Of a stretch of 64,000 nucleotides of DNA, positions 43,187 through 52,768 are shown one piece after another. The position numbers and the translations under genes are program-made. A model generated the notes under the pieces. That model was not told the DNA's origin. It did no database searches and saw only the letters and a list, made by a program, of their open reading frames with translations. The stretch lies in NCBI RefSeq assembly GCF_017592555.1, contig NZ_JAGFNS010000016.1, positions 125,724 to 189,723 on the forward strand. Direction: 5' to 3'. Source of the DNA: Actinoplanes flavus (GTDB taxonomy: Bacteria > Actinomycetota > Actinomycetes > Mycobacteriales > Micromonosporaceae). Position 1 is the stretch's first letter. Each line of letters opens with the position of its first letter.

Positions 43187-44626
43187 GTGGAGGAACCCGC
43201 TCGCGACCCGGTCGCCGAGGCCGCCGGCCGCCGTCCCGACCGGCCCGCGCTGATCGCCGGGGACATTGTCATCACCTGGGCGGAATTGGACAGCCGCGTC
43301 TCCGCGGCCGCCGCCTCGGTCACCGCACGCACCGCGCCCGGCGACCGGGTGGCGCTGCTGCTCGGCAACACCGTCGACTTCGTGGCCGCCTACTTCGGGA
43401 CGCTGCGGGCCGGCCGGGTCGCGGTGCCGCTCAGCCCGGCATACACCGCGGACGAGCGGGAGTACGCGATCGCCGACTCGGCGGCCGCCCTGGTCGTCGA
43501 GGAGCCGTTGCCCCACGGGGGGCGGGAAGTCGCGCGGGACGTCGTACCCGGAAAAAACGATCTTGCGGTTCTGCTCTACACCTCGGGCACGAGCGGGCGT
43601 CCGAAGGGCGCGATGCTGACCCACGCCGCGCTCGCCGCGAACCACGAGCAGCTCGACCGGATCGAGCCGCCGGTGGTCGGGCCGGACGACGTGGTGCTGC
43701 TGGCGGTGCCGTTCTTCCACGCCTACGGGCTGAACACCGGGCTCGGCACGGTGGCACACCACGCGGCCACCGGAGTGCTGGCCGAGCGTTTCGACGCGGC
43801 CGCCTCGCTGGAGCTGATCACCCGTCACCGGGTGACCGTCACGGTCGGCGTGCCCGGCATGTACCAGGCCTGGACCAGCCTGCCCACCGCCGCGGAGGCG
43901 TTGCGCGAGGTGCGCACCGCGGTGTGCGGCGCGGCGCCGCTGGAGGAGAGCGTGGCGGCGCGGTTCCGTGAACTGACCGGCCGGGCCGTCCTGATCGGGT
44001 ACGGGCTGACCGAGACCGCCCCGGTGCTGACCACCACGGCGGTGAGCCACCGGGACAAGAGCGGTTCGATCGGCCGCCCGTTGCCCGGTGTCGAGCTGCT
44101 CCTGCGTACCGCCTCGGGTCGGGAACTGTGGCGTGACGGCACCGCCTCGGTCGACGCGGATCTCGAGATCGCGGAGTCGGCCGGGACCGATCCGGGAGAG
44201 ATCGTGGTCCGCGGGCCGAACCTGTTCTCCGGCTACTGGCCGGACGGGCGCGGCGGCCCCGGCCCGGACGGCTGGTGGCCCACCGGCGACATCGCCTACG
44301 CCGACGGCGACGGTGACCTGGTCCTGGTCGACCGGATCGGCGAGCTGATCCTGGTGAACGGCTTCAACGTCTATCCGGCCGAGATCGAGCGGGTGCTGAC
44401 CGCGCACCCGGCGGTGGCCGCCGCGGCCGTGGTCGGGCTGCCCGACCCGGAGACCGGGCAGCGCCCGCACGCCTACGTGGTGCCGGCCGGGGAGCCGGCG
44501 CCGAGCCCGGACGAGCTGCGGGCGCACTGCGCCGGCCGGCTGGCCCGCTTCAAGCTGCCCGGCATCGAGCTGGTGGCCACGCTGCCGCGCTCGCCGATCG
44601 GGAAGATCCGGAAGGGCGACCTGTGA
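43187..44626 (+). CDS. AMP-dependent acyl-CoA synthetase/ligase
   Basis: 479 aa, ANL superfamily. The phosphate loop is LLYTSGTSGRPKGAML, the A5 motif GYGLTETAPV, A7 PTGDIAYADGDG, A8 ELILVNGFNVYPAEIE, and A10 PRSPIGKIRKGDL with the catalytic Lys. An N-terminal region is shorter than usual by ~30-40 residues. GTG 43187 is tentative (GTG 43169 possible), with CAGACT 8 bases upstream as -10. The substrate is unknown. Its stop overlaps the next start. Confidence 0.9.
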   Translation: MEEPARDPVAEAAGRRPDRPALIAGDIVITWAELDSRVSAAAASVTARTAPGDRVALLLGNTVDFVAAYFGTLRAGRVAVPLSPAYTADEREYAIADSAAALVVEEPLPHGGREVARDVVPGKNDLAVLLYTSGTSGRPKGAMLTHAALAANHEQLDRIEPPVVGPDDVVLLAVPFFHAYGLNTGLGTVAHHAATGVLAERFDAAASLELITRHRVTVTVGVPGMYQAWTSLPTAAEALREVRTAVCGAAPLEESVAARFRELTGRAVLIGYGLTETAPVLTTTAVSHRDKSGSIGRPLPGVELLLRTASGRELWRDGTASVDADLEIAESAGTDPGEIVVRGPNLFSGYWPDGRGGPGPDGWWPTGDIAYADGDGDLVLVDRIGELILVNGFNVYPAEIERVLTAHPAVAAAAVVGLPDPETGQRPHAYVVPAGEPAPSPDELRAHCAGRLARFKLPGIELVATLPRSPIGKIRKGDL

Positions 44627-44868
44627 GACTCACCCTGATCAGCCGGGACGGCTGCCACCTGTGCGAGGTGGCCGAGCAGACGCTGGACCGGATCGCCCCC
44701 GGCCAGTGGACGAAGGTCGACGTGGACTCGTCCATCGAGCTGGAGCGCGACTACGGCGACCGGGTGCCGGTGCTGCTGCTGGACGGCAAGGAGCACGGCT
44801 ACTGGCGCATCGAGGAGGAGCGCCTGCTGCGGGATCTGGCCCGGCCACCGGGTGAGCCGCGGCTGTAG
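44623..44868 (+). CDS. glutaredoxin-like thiol-redox protein
   Basis: 81 aa with a thioredoxin fold: TLISRDGCHLCEVAEQTL holds the CHLC active site, followed by VDSSIELERDYGDRVPVLLLDG with the cis-Pro (VPV). GTG 44623 overlaps the stop of the synthetase (GTGA). In actinomycetes this small DUF836-type protein is conserved next to the HAD hydrolase and Rex genes; its partner is unknown and may be mycothiol-linked. Confidence 0.9.
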   Translation: MRLTLISRDGCHLCEVAEQTLDRIAPGQWTKVDVDSSIELERDYGDRVPVLLLDGKEHGYWRIEEERLLRDLARPPGEPRL

Positions 44869-44879
44869 CCTCGCATCCC

Positions 44880-45521
44880 GTGACGTCAAAGCACCTGGTC
44901 TGGGACTGGAACGGAACCCTGCTCGACGATCTCCACCTGGTGGTCTCGTCGACGAACACGGCCTTCGCCGCGGTGGGCGGCCGCGACGTGGACGCCGACG
45001 AGCATCGGCGGGCCTTCCGGCGGCCGGTCGCCGAGTTCTACGCCGAGATGTTGGGCCGGGCGGTCGGCGAGGAGGAGTTCGGCCGGCTGGACCGGATCTT
45101 CCACGACGCGTACCGCCTGGGGCTGACCGACGTGTCGCTGGCCGCCGACGCGATGACCGCGATCAAGACGTGGCCGGGCAGTCAGTCGCTGCTGTCCATG
45201 TGGTTCCACAGCGAGCTGATCCCGGCCGTCGAGGGGTACGGCCTGGCCGGTCTCTTCGCCCGCGTCGACGGACTGCGGGCCGAGCTCGGCGGCGGGTTCA
45301 AAGCCGCCCATCTCGCCGCTCACCTGGACGAACTCGGCGTTGCCGGACGGGACGTGGTGCTGATCGGCGACTCGATCGACGACGCGGACGCGGCCGAGTC
45401 GGTCGGCGGGTGCGCGGTCCTCTACACCGGTGGGTTCACCCACCCGGCCCGGTTGCGTGAATCCGGCCGTCCGGTCGCCGACACGCTGGTGGAGGCGGTA
45501 AAGATGGCCATGTCACTCTGA
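44880..45521 (+). CDS. HAD-superfamily hydrolase
   Basis: 213 aa, phosphoglycolate-phosphatase-like: motif I WDWNGTLLDD (nucleophile Asp, acid Asp replaced by Asn in DWNGT), motif II-like SMWFHS, motif IV VVLIGDSIDDADAA. The Asp+2 position is Asn rather than Asp, which may lower phosphatase activity. GTG 44880 is preceded by TAGCCT eight bases before it. It is the last gene before the Rex operator. Confidence 0.85.
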   Translation: MTSKHLVWDWNGTLLDDLHLVVSSTNTAFAAVGGRDVDADEHRRAFRRPVAEFYAEMLGRAVGEEEFGRLDRIFHDAYRLGLTDVSLAADAMTAIKTWPGSQSLLSMWFHSELIPAVEGYGLAGLFARVDGLRAELGGGFKAAHLAAHLDELGVAGRDVVLIGDSIDDADAAESVGGCAVLYTGGFTHPARLRESGRPVADTLVEAVKMAMSL

Positions 45522-45588
45522 GTCAGGTGGCCCTGGCGGGGGTCGAGCGGTAATACTCGACGGGTCGGCCCGACTAACACAGCCGGGT

Positions 45589-45618
45589 CGATCTTGTCCA
45601 ATTGTCCCGACAAGATCG
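45589..45618. repeat. inverted repeat beside the Rex operator
   Basis: Perfect 10-bp arms CGATCTTGTC (45589-45598) and GACAAGATCG (45609-45618), spacer CAATTGTCCC, ending five bases before the Rex site. It may be a second operator or a short hairpin. Confidence 0.6.
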
Positions 45619-45622
45619 CGAT

Positions 45623-45640
45623 TTGTGCACGCCTTCACAA
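45623..45640 (+). promoter_or_regulatory. Rex operator of the rex-hemACD operon
   Basis: TTGTGCACGCCTTCACAA is one base from a perfect dyad of the TTGTGAAnnnnTTCACAA consensus. It lies 113 bp upstream of rex, in the place where S. coelicolor Rex represses rex-hemACD when NADH is high. Confidence 0.88.
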
Positions 45641-45753
45641 GCGCCTACTCTGTGACTCCGACGAGCCCCGCTACCACAGCCACCCCACGAGGGTTCCACC
45701 GGTATCGCACAGACAGGGCTCACCGCAGGTTCGCCTCGTCGGCACGGAGTCAG

Positions 45754-46508
45754 ATGAGTCAGCAGCGTCACGGAAGCACGCCCGGCGAGGCCGGTGGCGT
45801 CCCGGCCTTCCCGGATCTACCGGAGGCGACCATCGCCCGGCTGCCGGAATACCTGCGTGCCCTCCACCACCTCGCCGAGACCGGCGCGGAGACGGTATCG
45901 AGTGAGGGTCTGGCGGCCGCCGCCGGGGTCAACTCCGCCAAACTCCGCAAGGACCTGTCGCACCTCGGGTCGTACGGCACCCGCGGCGTCGGCTACGACG
46001 TCTCCCTGCTCGTCGCCCAGATCGAGTACATCCTGGGCCTCGACGAGAACCGGGCGGTCTGCCTGGTCGGCGTCGGCAACCTCGGGCACGCCCTGGCCGG
46101 TTACGCGGGCTTCGCCAGCCGTGGCTTCCGGGTGGTGGCCCTCTTCGACACCGACCCGAAGAAGGTCGGCGAGCAGATCAACGGCCTCACCGTGCGGCAC
46201 CTCGACGACCTGGAGCGGATCGCCGCCGAGGAGTCCATCGCGATCGGTGTGATAGCCACGCCGCCCGGCACCGCCCAGACCGTCGCCGACGCGCTGGTCG
46301 CCGCCGGTGTGACGAGCATCCTCAACTTCGCGCCGGGCGTTCTGTCGGTGCCTTCCAACGTCGATGTACGTAAGGTGGATCTCGCCATTGAGCTGCAGAT
46401 CCTTTCGTTCCATGAGCACCGCAAGGCGTCTCTGACCGCCCTCCCGGGCGGCCGGGCCGCCGCCGCGAGCCCGGACAAGCAGCCGGAAGACCAGGAGGCG
46501 GTCGGTTC

Positions 46509-46512
<4 letters not shown>
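45754..46512 (+). CDS. rex: Rex, NADH/NAD+-sensing repressor
   Basis: 252 aa. An N-terminal winged helix (ARLPEYLRALHHLAE; SAKLRKDLSHLGSYGTRGVG) binds the ROP site. The Rossmann domain begins CLVGVGNLGHALAGY (glycines 106-111), with DTDP at strand 2. ATG 45754 has GGAG; an open frame upstream would cross the operator. Its stop overlaps hemA. When NADH rises, Rex leaves DNA and heme synthesis for respiration increases. Confidence 0.97.
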
Positions 46513-47800
<1,288 letters not shown>

Positions 47801-47804
<4 letters not shown>

Positions 47805-48724
47805 CGCTTCGGCTCGGCACCCGGGGCAGCGCCCTGGCGCTCACCCAGTCACAGATGGTCGCCGACGCGCTGACCGCCGCCACCGGTCGCCCGGTCGAGC
47901 TGGTCCGGATCGTCACCCCCGGTGACCGGTCCGACGCTCCGGTGGCCCGGCTCGGCGTCGGGGTGTTCGTCTCCGCGCTCCGGGACGCGCTGCTGGCCGG
48001 CGAGATCGACTTCGCCGTGCACTCGTACAAGGACCTCCCCACCGGCGAGCACCCAGGGCTGCACATCGCCGCCGTACCGGCCCGGGAGGACCCGCGTGAC
48101 GCCCTGATCGCCCGCGACGGACTGACGCTGGCGGAGCTGCCGCCGGGCGCCACCGTCGGCACCGGTGCGGTGCGCCGCATCGCGCAACTCCACGCCCTGG
48201 GGCTGGATTTGCAGGTCACGCCGATCCGAGGGAATGTGGACTCGCGCATCGCCCGGGTTCTCGGCCCCGAGGCCGACCTCGACGCCGTCGTTCTGGCCCG
48301 GGCCGGTGTGGCACGCCTCGGCCGGTCTGCGGAGATCACCGAGACGCTCGACCCGATGCTCATGCTGCCCGCCCCCGCCCAGGGTGCGCTGGCGGTGGAG
48401 TGCCGGGCCGACGACACCGACCTGATCGAGCTGCTGTCCGCTCTCGATCACGCACCGACCCGCGCCGCCGTGCTGGCGGAGCGGGCGATGTTTGCCACGC
48501 TCGAGGCCGGGTGCTCCGCCCCGGTCGCGGCACACGCCGAGATCGCCGAAGGCGACGACGGTGACGAGATCTACCTGCGCGGTGCGGTGATCAGCCCGGA
48601 TGGGGTCCGAGCCATCCGACTGTCGCGCACCGGAACGCCCGCCGGCGCGGCGGAGATCGGCAAGGCGCTTGCCATCGATCTCCTCGACGCCGGAGCCGAT
48701 ACCCTGATGGGGAGCACAGAATGA
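47801..48724 (+). CDS. hemC: porphobilinogen deaminase
   Basis: 307 aa; builds hydroxymethylbilane. LGTRGSALALTQSQMVADAL opening, the active-site VHSYKDLPT, GTGAVRRIAQL and the cofactor Cys238 in LEAGCSAPVAAHAE that carries the dipyrromethane. GTG overlaps hemA (GTGA) and ATGA joins hemD. Confidence 0.97.
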
Positions 48725-50307
48725 CCACCCGCACCGCCCGTAAGCCAGCCGGACGCATCGCGTTCATCGGCGCCGGACCCGGCGACCCGGAGCTGCTGAC
48801 CCGCCGCGCGTACGCGGCGCTGACCGATGCCGACCAGGTGGTCTACGACCGCGGCGTGCCCGACACCCTGCTCAGCGCGATCCGCTCCGACGCCAAGGAG
48901 GACGCGCAGTTCAGCCCGGCCGAGGGCGCGCCCGGAGACGTCGCCAAGGTGCTGCTGTCCGCCGCCAAGTCGGGCCTCTCCGCCGTGCACCTGGTCGCCG
49001 GTGACCCGTTCGGCCACGACGCGGTGGTCAAGGAGGTGCAGGCGGTCGCGCGTACCGCGGTGCACTTCGAGGTGATCCCCGGCATCGGCCAGGCCGAGGG
49101 CGTCGCCGCCTACGCCGGCGTGCCGCTGCCCGGCGTCCGGATCTCCGCCGACGTCGACGACGTCACCACCCTGGACTTCGACGCCCTCGCCGGCGCCGCC
49201 CAGAAGGGCTCCTTCGCCGTCGCGGTGGACGCCGGTGACCTGGCCGCCGTTCGTGACGGCCTGCTGGCCGCCGGTGTCGAGCCGGGCGTCCCGGTCGCGG
49301 TGACCGGCGACGGCACCGGTGAGACGCAGTACACCACCACCTCGACCGTGGACAGCTTCGTCGCCGCGGCGCTCGGCTTCACCGGCCGGGTCGTGCTCAC
49401 CGTCGGCGCCGAGGTGGCCGAGCGGGACACCCTCAGCTGGTGGGAGAACCGTCCGCTGTACGGATGGAAGGTGCTCGTCCCGCGGACCAAGGAGCAGGCC
49501 GGCGCCATGTCCGCCCGGCTGCGTGCCTACGGCGCCATCCCGTGCGAGGTGCCGACCATCGCGGTCGAGCCGCCCCGTACCCCGGCGCAGATGGAGCGCG
49601 CGGTCAAGGGCCTGGTCGACGGCCGGTACGCGTGGGTCATCTTCACCTCGGTCAACGCGGTCCGCGCCGTCTGGGAGAAGTTCGGCGAGCACGGCCTCGA
49701 CGCCCGCCACTTCGGCGGTGTGAAGATCGCCTGTATCGGTGAGGCCACCGCCGACGCGGTCCGCGCCTTCGGCATCCAGCCCGAGCTGATCCCGTCCGGG
49801 GAGCAGTCCAGCGAGGGCCTGCTGGCCGAGTTCTCGCCACACGACGAGATCCTCGACCCGGTCGGCCGGGTGCTGCTGCCGCGCGCCGACATCGCCACCG
49901 AGACCCTGGCGGCCGGGCTCATCGAGCGAGGCTGGGAGGTGGACGACGTGACCGCGTACCGGACCGTCCGGGCCGCCCCGCCGCCCGCCGAGATCCGGGA
50001 CGCGATCAAGTCCGGCGGGTTCGACGCGGTGCTCTTCACCTCGTCCTCGACGGTCCGGAACCTGGTCGGCATCGCGGGTAAGCCGCACGCCCGTACCGTG
50101 GTCGCGGTGATCGGCCCGAAGACCGCCGAGACCGCGGTCGAGTTCGGCCTCCGGGTCGACACCCAGCCGCAGACCGCCTCGGTGCCCGACCTGGTCGAGG
50201 CCCTCGCGGACTACGCACTGGAGCTCCGCGAGAAGCTGGCCGCGATGCCGGCCAAGCAGCGCCGCGGCTCCAAGGTCCAGGGGCCGACCGCCCTCCGATT
50301 CCGCTGA
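48721..50307 (+). CDS. hemD: bifunctional uroporphyrinogen-III methyltransferase/synthase
   Basis: 528 aa, two enzymes fused. Residues ~14-250 are the SAM-dependent SUMT domain (IGAGPGDPELLTRRAYAAL, DADQVVYDRGV, IPGIGQAEGVAAYAGVPLP). Residues ~260-510 are uroporphyrinogen-III synthase (VLVPRTKEQAGAMSARLRAYG; WVIFTSVNAVRAVWE; VLFTSSSTVRNLVG). Both heme and siroheme/cobalamin branches are thus linked in one chain, as in Streptomyces. The SUMT Asp/Arg pattern looks partly diverged, so methyltransferase strength is uncertain. Confidence 0.93.
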   Translation: MTTRTARKPAGRIAFIGAGPGDPELLTRRAYAALTDADQVVYDRGVPDTLLSAIRSDAKEDAQFSPAEGAPGDVAKVLLSAAKSGLSAVHLVAGDPFGHDAVVKEVQAVARTAVHFEVIPGIGQAEGVAAYAGVPLPGVRISADVDDVTTLDFDALAGAAQKGSFAVAVDAGDLAAVRDGLLAAGVEPGVPVAVTGDGTGETQYTTTSTVDSFVAAALGFTGRVVLTVGAEVAERDTLSWWENRPLYGWKVLVPRTKEQAGAMSARLRAYGAIPCEVPTIAVEPPRTPAQMERAVKGLVDGRYAWVIFTSVNAVRAVWEKFGEHGLDARHFGGVKIACIGEATADAVRAFGIQPELIPSGEQSSEGLLAEFSPHDEILDPVGRVLLPRADIATETLAAGLIERGWEVDDVTAYRTVRAAPPPAEIRDAIKSGGFDAVLFTSSSTVRNLVGIAGKPHARTVVAVIGPKTAETAVEFGLRVDTQPQTASVPDLVEALADYALELREKLAAMPAKQRRGSKVQGPTALRFR

Positions 50308-50315
50308 TTCATCGA

Positions 50316-50347
50316 GAAGCGCGCCGATCATCGAGTCGGCGCGCTTC
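50316..50347 (+). terminator. terminator between hemD and hemB
   Basis: Perfect 12-bp stem GAAGCGCGCCGA/TCGGCGCGCTTC with an 8-nt loop, followed by TTCTTTTC. It would split hemB off or reduce its level against rex-hemACD. Confidence 0.85.
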
Positions 50348-50369
50348 TTCTTTTCTCGAGGAGCGCCCG

Positions 50370-51359
50370 ATGTCCTTCCCCGACATCCGCCCGCGCCGCC
50401 TGCGGCGCACACCCGCGATCCGCCGCCTGGTCGAGGAGACCCGGCTCGCCCCGTCCGAGCTGGTCCTGCCGCTCTTCCTGAAAGAGGGCCTGACCGAGCC
50501 GAAACCGATCAGCTCCCTTCCCGGAGTCGTCCAGCACAGCCGCGAGTCGCTGCGCAAGGCCGCGACCGAGGCGGTCAGCGCCGGCGTGGGCGGGCTGATG
50601 CTCTTCGGCGTGCCGGACAACGCCAACAAGGACGAGACCGGCTCGGGCGGCCTCGACCCGGACGGCATCCTCAACGTCGGCCTCCGCGACCTGCGGTCCG
50701 AGCTGGGCGACAGCACGGTGATCATGGGTGACCTGTGCCTGGACGAGTTCACCTCGCACGGCCACTGCGGCGTCCTGGCCGCCGACGGCTCGGTCGACAA
50801 CGACGCCACCCTCGCGATCTACGCGGACATGGCGGTCGCGCAGGCCGAGGCCGGCGCCCACATGGTCGGCCCGTCCGGCATGATGGACGGCCAGATCGGT
50901 GTGATCCGCAAGGCTCTGGACACGGCCGGCCACCAGGACGTGGCCATCCTCGCCTACTCGGCGAAGTACGCGGGCGCCTTCTACGGCCCGTTCCGCGAGG
51001 CCGTCGAGTCGACCCTCCAGGGCGACCGCCGCCAGTACCAGCAGGACCCGCCGAACGTCCGCGAGGCCCTGCGTGAGGTCGACCTCGACGTCGCCGAGGG
51101 CGCCGACATCGTCATGGTCAAGCCGGCGCTGCCCTACCTGGACATCATCGCCGCGATCCGCGAACGGGTCACCGTGCCGGTCGCCGCCTACCAGGTGTCC
51201 GGCGAATACGCGATGGTCGAGGCCGCCGCCGCCAATGGCTGGATCGACCGCGAACGCGTCATTCTGGAAACCCTCACCTCGATCAAGCGGGCCGGCGCCC
51301 AGATCACCCTCACCTACTGGGCCACCGAGGTCGCCCAGCTGCTCCGCTCCCGCTTCTAA
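50370..51359 (+). CDS. hemB: delta-aminolevulinic acid dehydratase
   Basis: 329 aa; joins two ALA into porphobilinogen. Schiff-base lysines are in AYSAKYAGAFYGPF and MVKPALPYLD. The metal loop reads DLCLDEFTSHGHCGVL with Cys123, Asp125 and Cys133. The Zn form has three Cys here and the Mg form Asp/Ala, so this is a mixed pattern. ATG 50370 has GAGGAG upstream; the terminator before it suggests its own control. Confidence 0.96.
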   Translation: MSFPDIRPRRLRRTPAIRRLVEETRLAPSELVLPLFLKEGLTEPKPISSLPGVVQHSRESLRKAATEAVSAGVGGLMLFGVPDNANKDETGSGGLDPDGILNVGLRDLRSELGDSTVIMGDLCLDEFTSHGHCGVLAADGSVDNDATLAIYADMAVAQAEAGAHMVGPSGMMDGQIGVIRKALDTAGHQDVAILAYSAKYAGAFYGPFREAVESTLQGDRRQYQQDPPNVREALREVDLDVAEGADIVMVKPALPYLDIIAAIRERVTVPVAAYQVSGEYAMVEAAAANGWIDRERVILETLTSIKRAGAQITLTYWATEVAQLLRSRF

Positions 51360-51451
51360 AGATCAAACCCGTTTCCGGTACGGCGTTCCCCGCCCGCAAA
51401 GCAGGGACGCCGTCCCGCCGGCTTCCCGCGAGCACCTGCCGGGTCAAGCCT

Positions 51452-51483
51452 GTGCCGCGCCCGCCGGGCGCAGATCGGTGCTC
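51452..51483. repeat. 32-bp dispersed intergenic element, copy 2
   Basis: One base different from 20175-20206. It is inside the 300-bp spacer between hemB and the GNAT gene, 53 bp before the large hairpin. Confidence 0.75.
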
Positions 51484-51535
51484 CGGCACACCACAAGACC
51501 ACTCCACCCGCACATCAGTGCACTCGACATCCCCC

Positions 51536-51637
51536 GCAAAACGCCGCCGGTGTCGAGGCAAGTGATTTCCCGACGCCAGCGGGGTGTGCTGGCGGCGGGA
51601 AATCACCTGCCTCGACACCGGTTACAAGGCGTTTTGC
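51536..51637. repeat. 102-nt large hairpin between hemB and GNAT genes
   Basis: Inner arms of 34 bp (51547-51580 and 51588-51621) match at 32 positions around a 7-nt loop. Outer arms GCAAAACGCC/GGCGTTTTGC (51536-51545, 51628-51637) are perfect. It sits between convergent genes, so it may end both transcripts, but it is far longer than normal terminators. Confidence 0.85.
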
Positions 51638-51659
51638 CGCGGAGCGAAGCGCAGCCAAG

Positions 51660-52676
51660 CTAGCTCAGCTCTAGGCTCTGGACCAGTTGTGTCACGTCGG
51701 CTATGTACTCGTACCAGTCGCGGTCGGACTGGTAGCCCAGCTCGGCGTTGACCTTGAGCATCGATTCGTTGTGCTGTGCGTTCCACGTCTGGACCTGGCG
51801 CAACGTCGGCTCCGCGGCCCGCAGCTCGAACAGCATCCGCGCCTTGATCGCCCGGTCGATGCCGTATCCGCGGTGCTCCCGGACGACGATCGTGTCGTAC
51901 TGGTCGGCCCGCTCCGGATGCTGCGCCGGAACGACCACCTCGGTCAGCCCGGCCACCGCACCGGTCGCCTCATGGATGGCCAGCACGATGTACGGCTTCA
52001 GACCACGCCGGTGGAGCGTTTCGATGGAATCGCGAAGCCGCTGCGGATCGGATGAGCGGGGCGCCAGCTCCAGGTCCTCATCGTCGTGCTGCGCCTCGGC
52101 CTTGGCCCGCGCGTAGGCCTCCAGCAGATGATCCGGCGGCCCGCCCGGGTGGTACTCGATCCGGTAGCCGGGGCTGATCCCGCTGGCCATGCCACCCAGG
52201 GCCAGCCAGTCCACCGAGTCCAGGTTGAGCACGCCGCGGGTCTCCACATACTCCCGTTCGAAGCCGAGCGACTCGTAGAACGGGATGGCCGTGGTGCCGC
52301 CGATCGCCTCCACCCCGATCGAGGAGAAGCCCTCCAGATAGGCCCGGCGGGCCGCCACCGCGACCAGCTGCCGACCCAGGCCGCGGCGCCGCAACTCGGG
52401 CCGGACCAGCACCTCGAGCACCCCGATGTCGCCGAGAAGCAGGATGCTGACATGCGCGAAAATCTTGCTCTCCCCCTCGGGGAGACGGTCGTCCTCGGCC
52501 ACCCAGGTGATCCGGCGCTCGCCCGGCATGGTCTCGGCCAGATAGTCCCGGACCTGCACGTCGCGCCAGGGTGGATCGTCCGGGAGATCGGCCGCTAGGA
52601 CCGCGTTCACCGTCTCCACGAGCGAGCGGACCTCGGCCGCGGACGCGGAGCGGGGATCCCATTCACGCACCCTCAC
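51660..52676 (-). CDS. tandem GNAT-fold acetyltransferase
   Basis: 338 aa with two GNAT domains: residues ~1-165 hold a good acetyl-CoA loop (VLEVLVRPELRRRGLGRQLV) and PFYESLGFERE; residues ~185-338 hold a weaker one (VVREHRGYGIDRAIKARML). Tandem GNATs in actinomycetes include mycothiol synthase, but the match is not close enough to call MshD. GTG 52676 is used. Confidence 0.82.
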   Translation of the reverse strand: MRVREWDPRSASAAEVRSLVETVNAVLAADLPDDPPWRDVQVRDYLAETMPGERRITWVAEDDRLPEGESKIFAHVSILLLGDIGVLEVLVRPELRRRGLGRQLVAVAARRAYLEGFSSIGVEAIGGTTAIPFYESLGFEREYVETRGVLNLDSVDWLALGGMASGISPGYRIEYHPGGPPDHLLEAYARAKAEAQHDDEDLELAPRSSDPQRLRDSIETLHRRGLKPYIVLAIHEATGAVAGLTEVVVPAQHPERADQYDTIVVREHRGYGIDRAIKARMLFELRAAEPTLRQVQTWNAQHNESMLKVNAELGYQSDRDWYEYIADVTQLVQSLELS

Positions 52677-52768
52677 GGGTACATCGTGCCGTTTGTGAGA
52701 CCTTGAGGGAAGTGCTCACCACGCAAAAGTGCAGCTACGCTTACGCTGAGTCGCGAAATCTGTGTCGA

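Noticed and set aside
45589..45618. Terminator for the HAD gene
   Set aside because: The 10-bp stem has a 10-nt loop and no T-run, and the promoter of rex must lie right here, so an operator is a better reading.
51660..52676. Mycothiol synthase MshD
   Set aside because: Two GNAT domains fit, but the sequence between them and the second CoA loop do not clearly resemble MshD; kept as a generic tandem GNAT.
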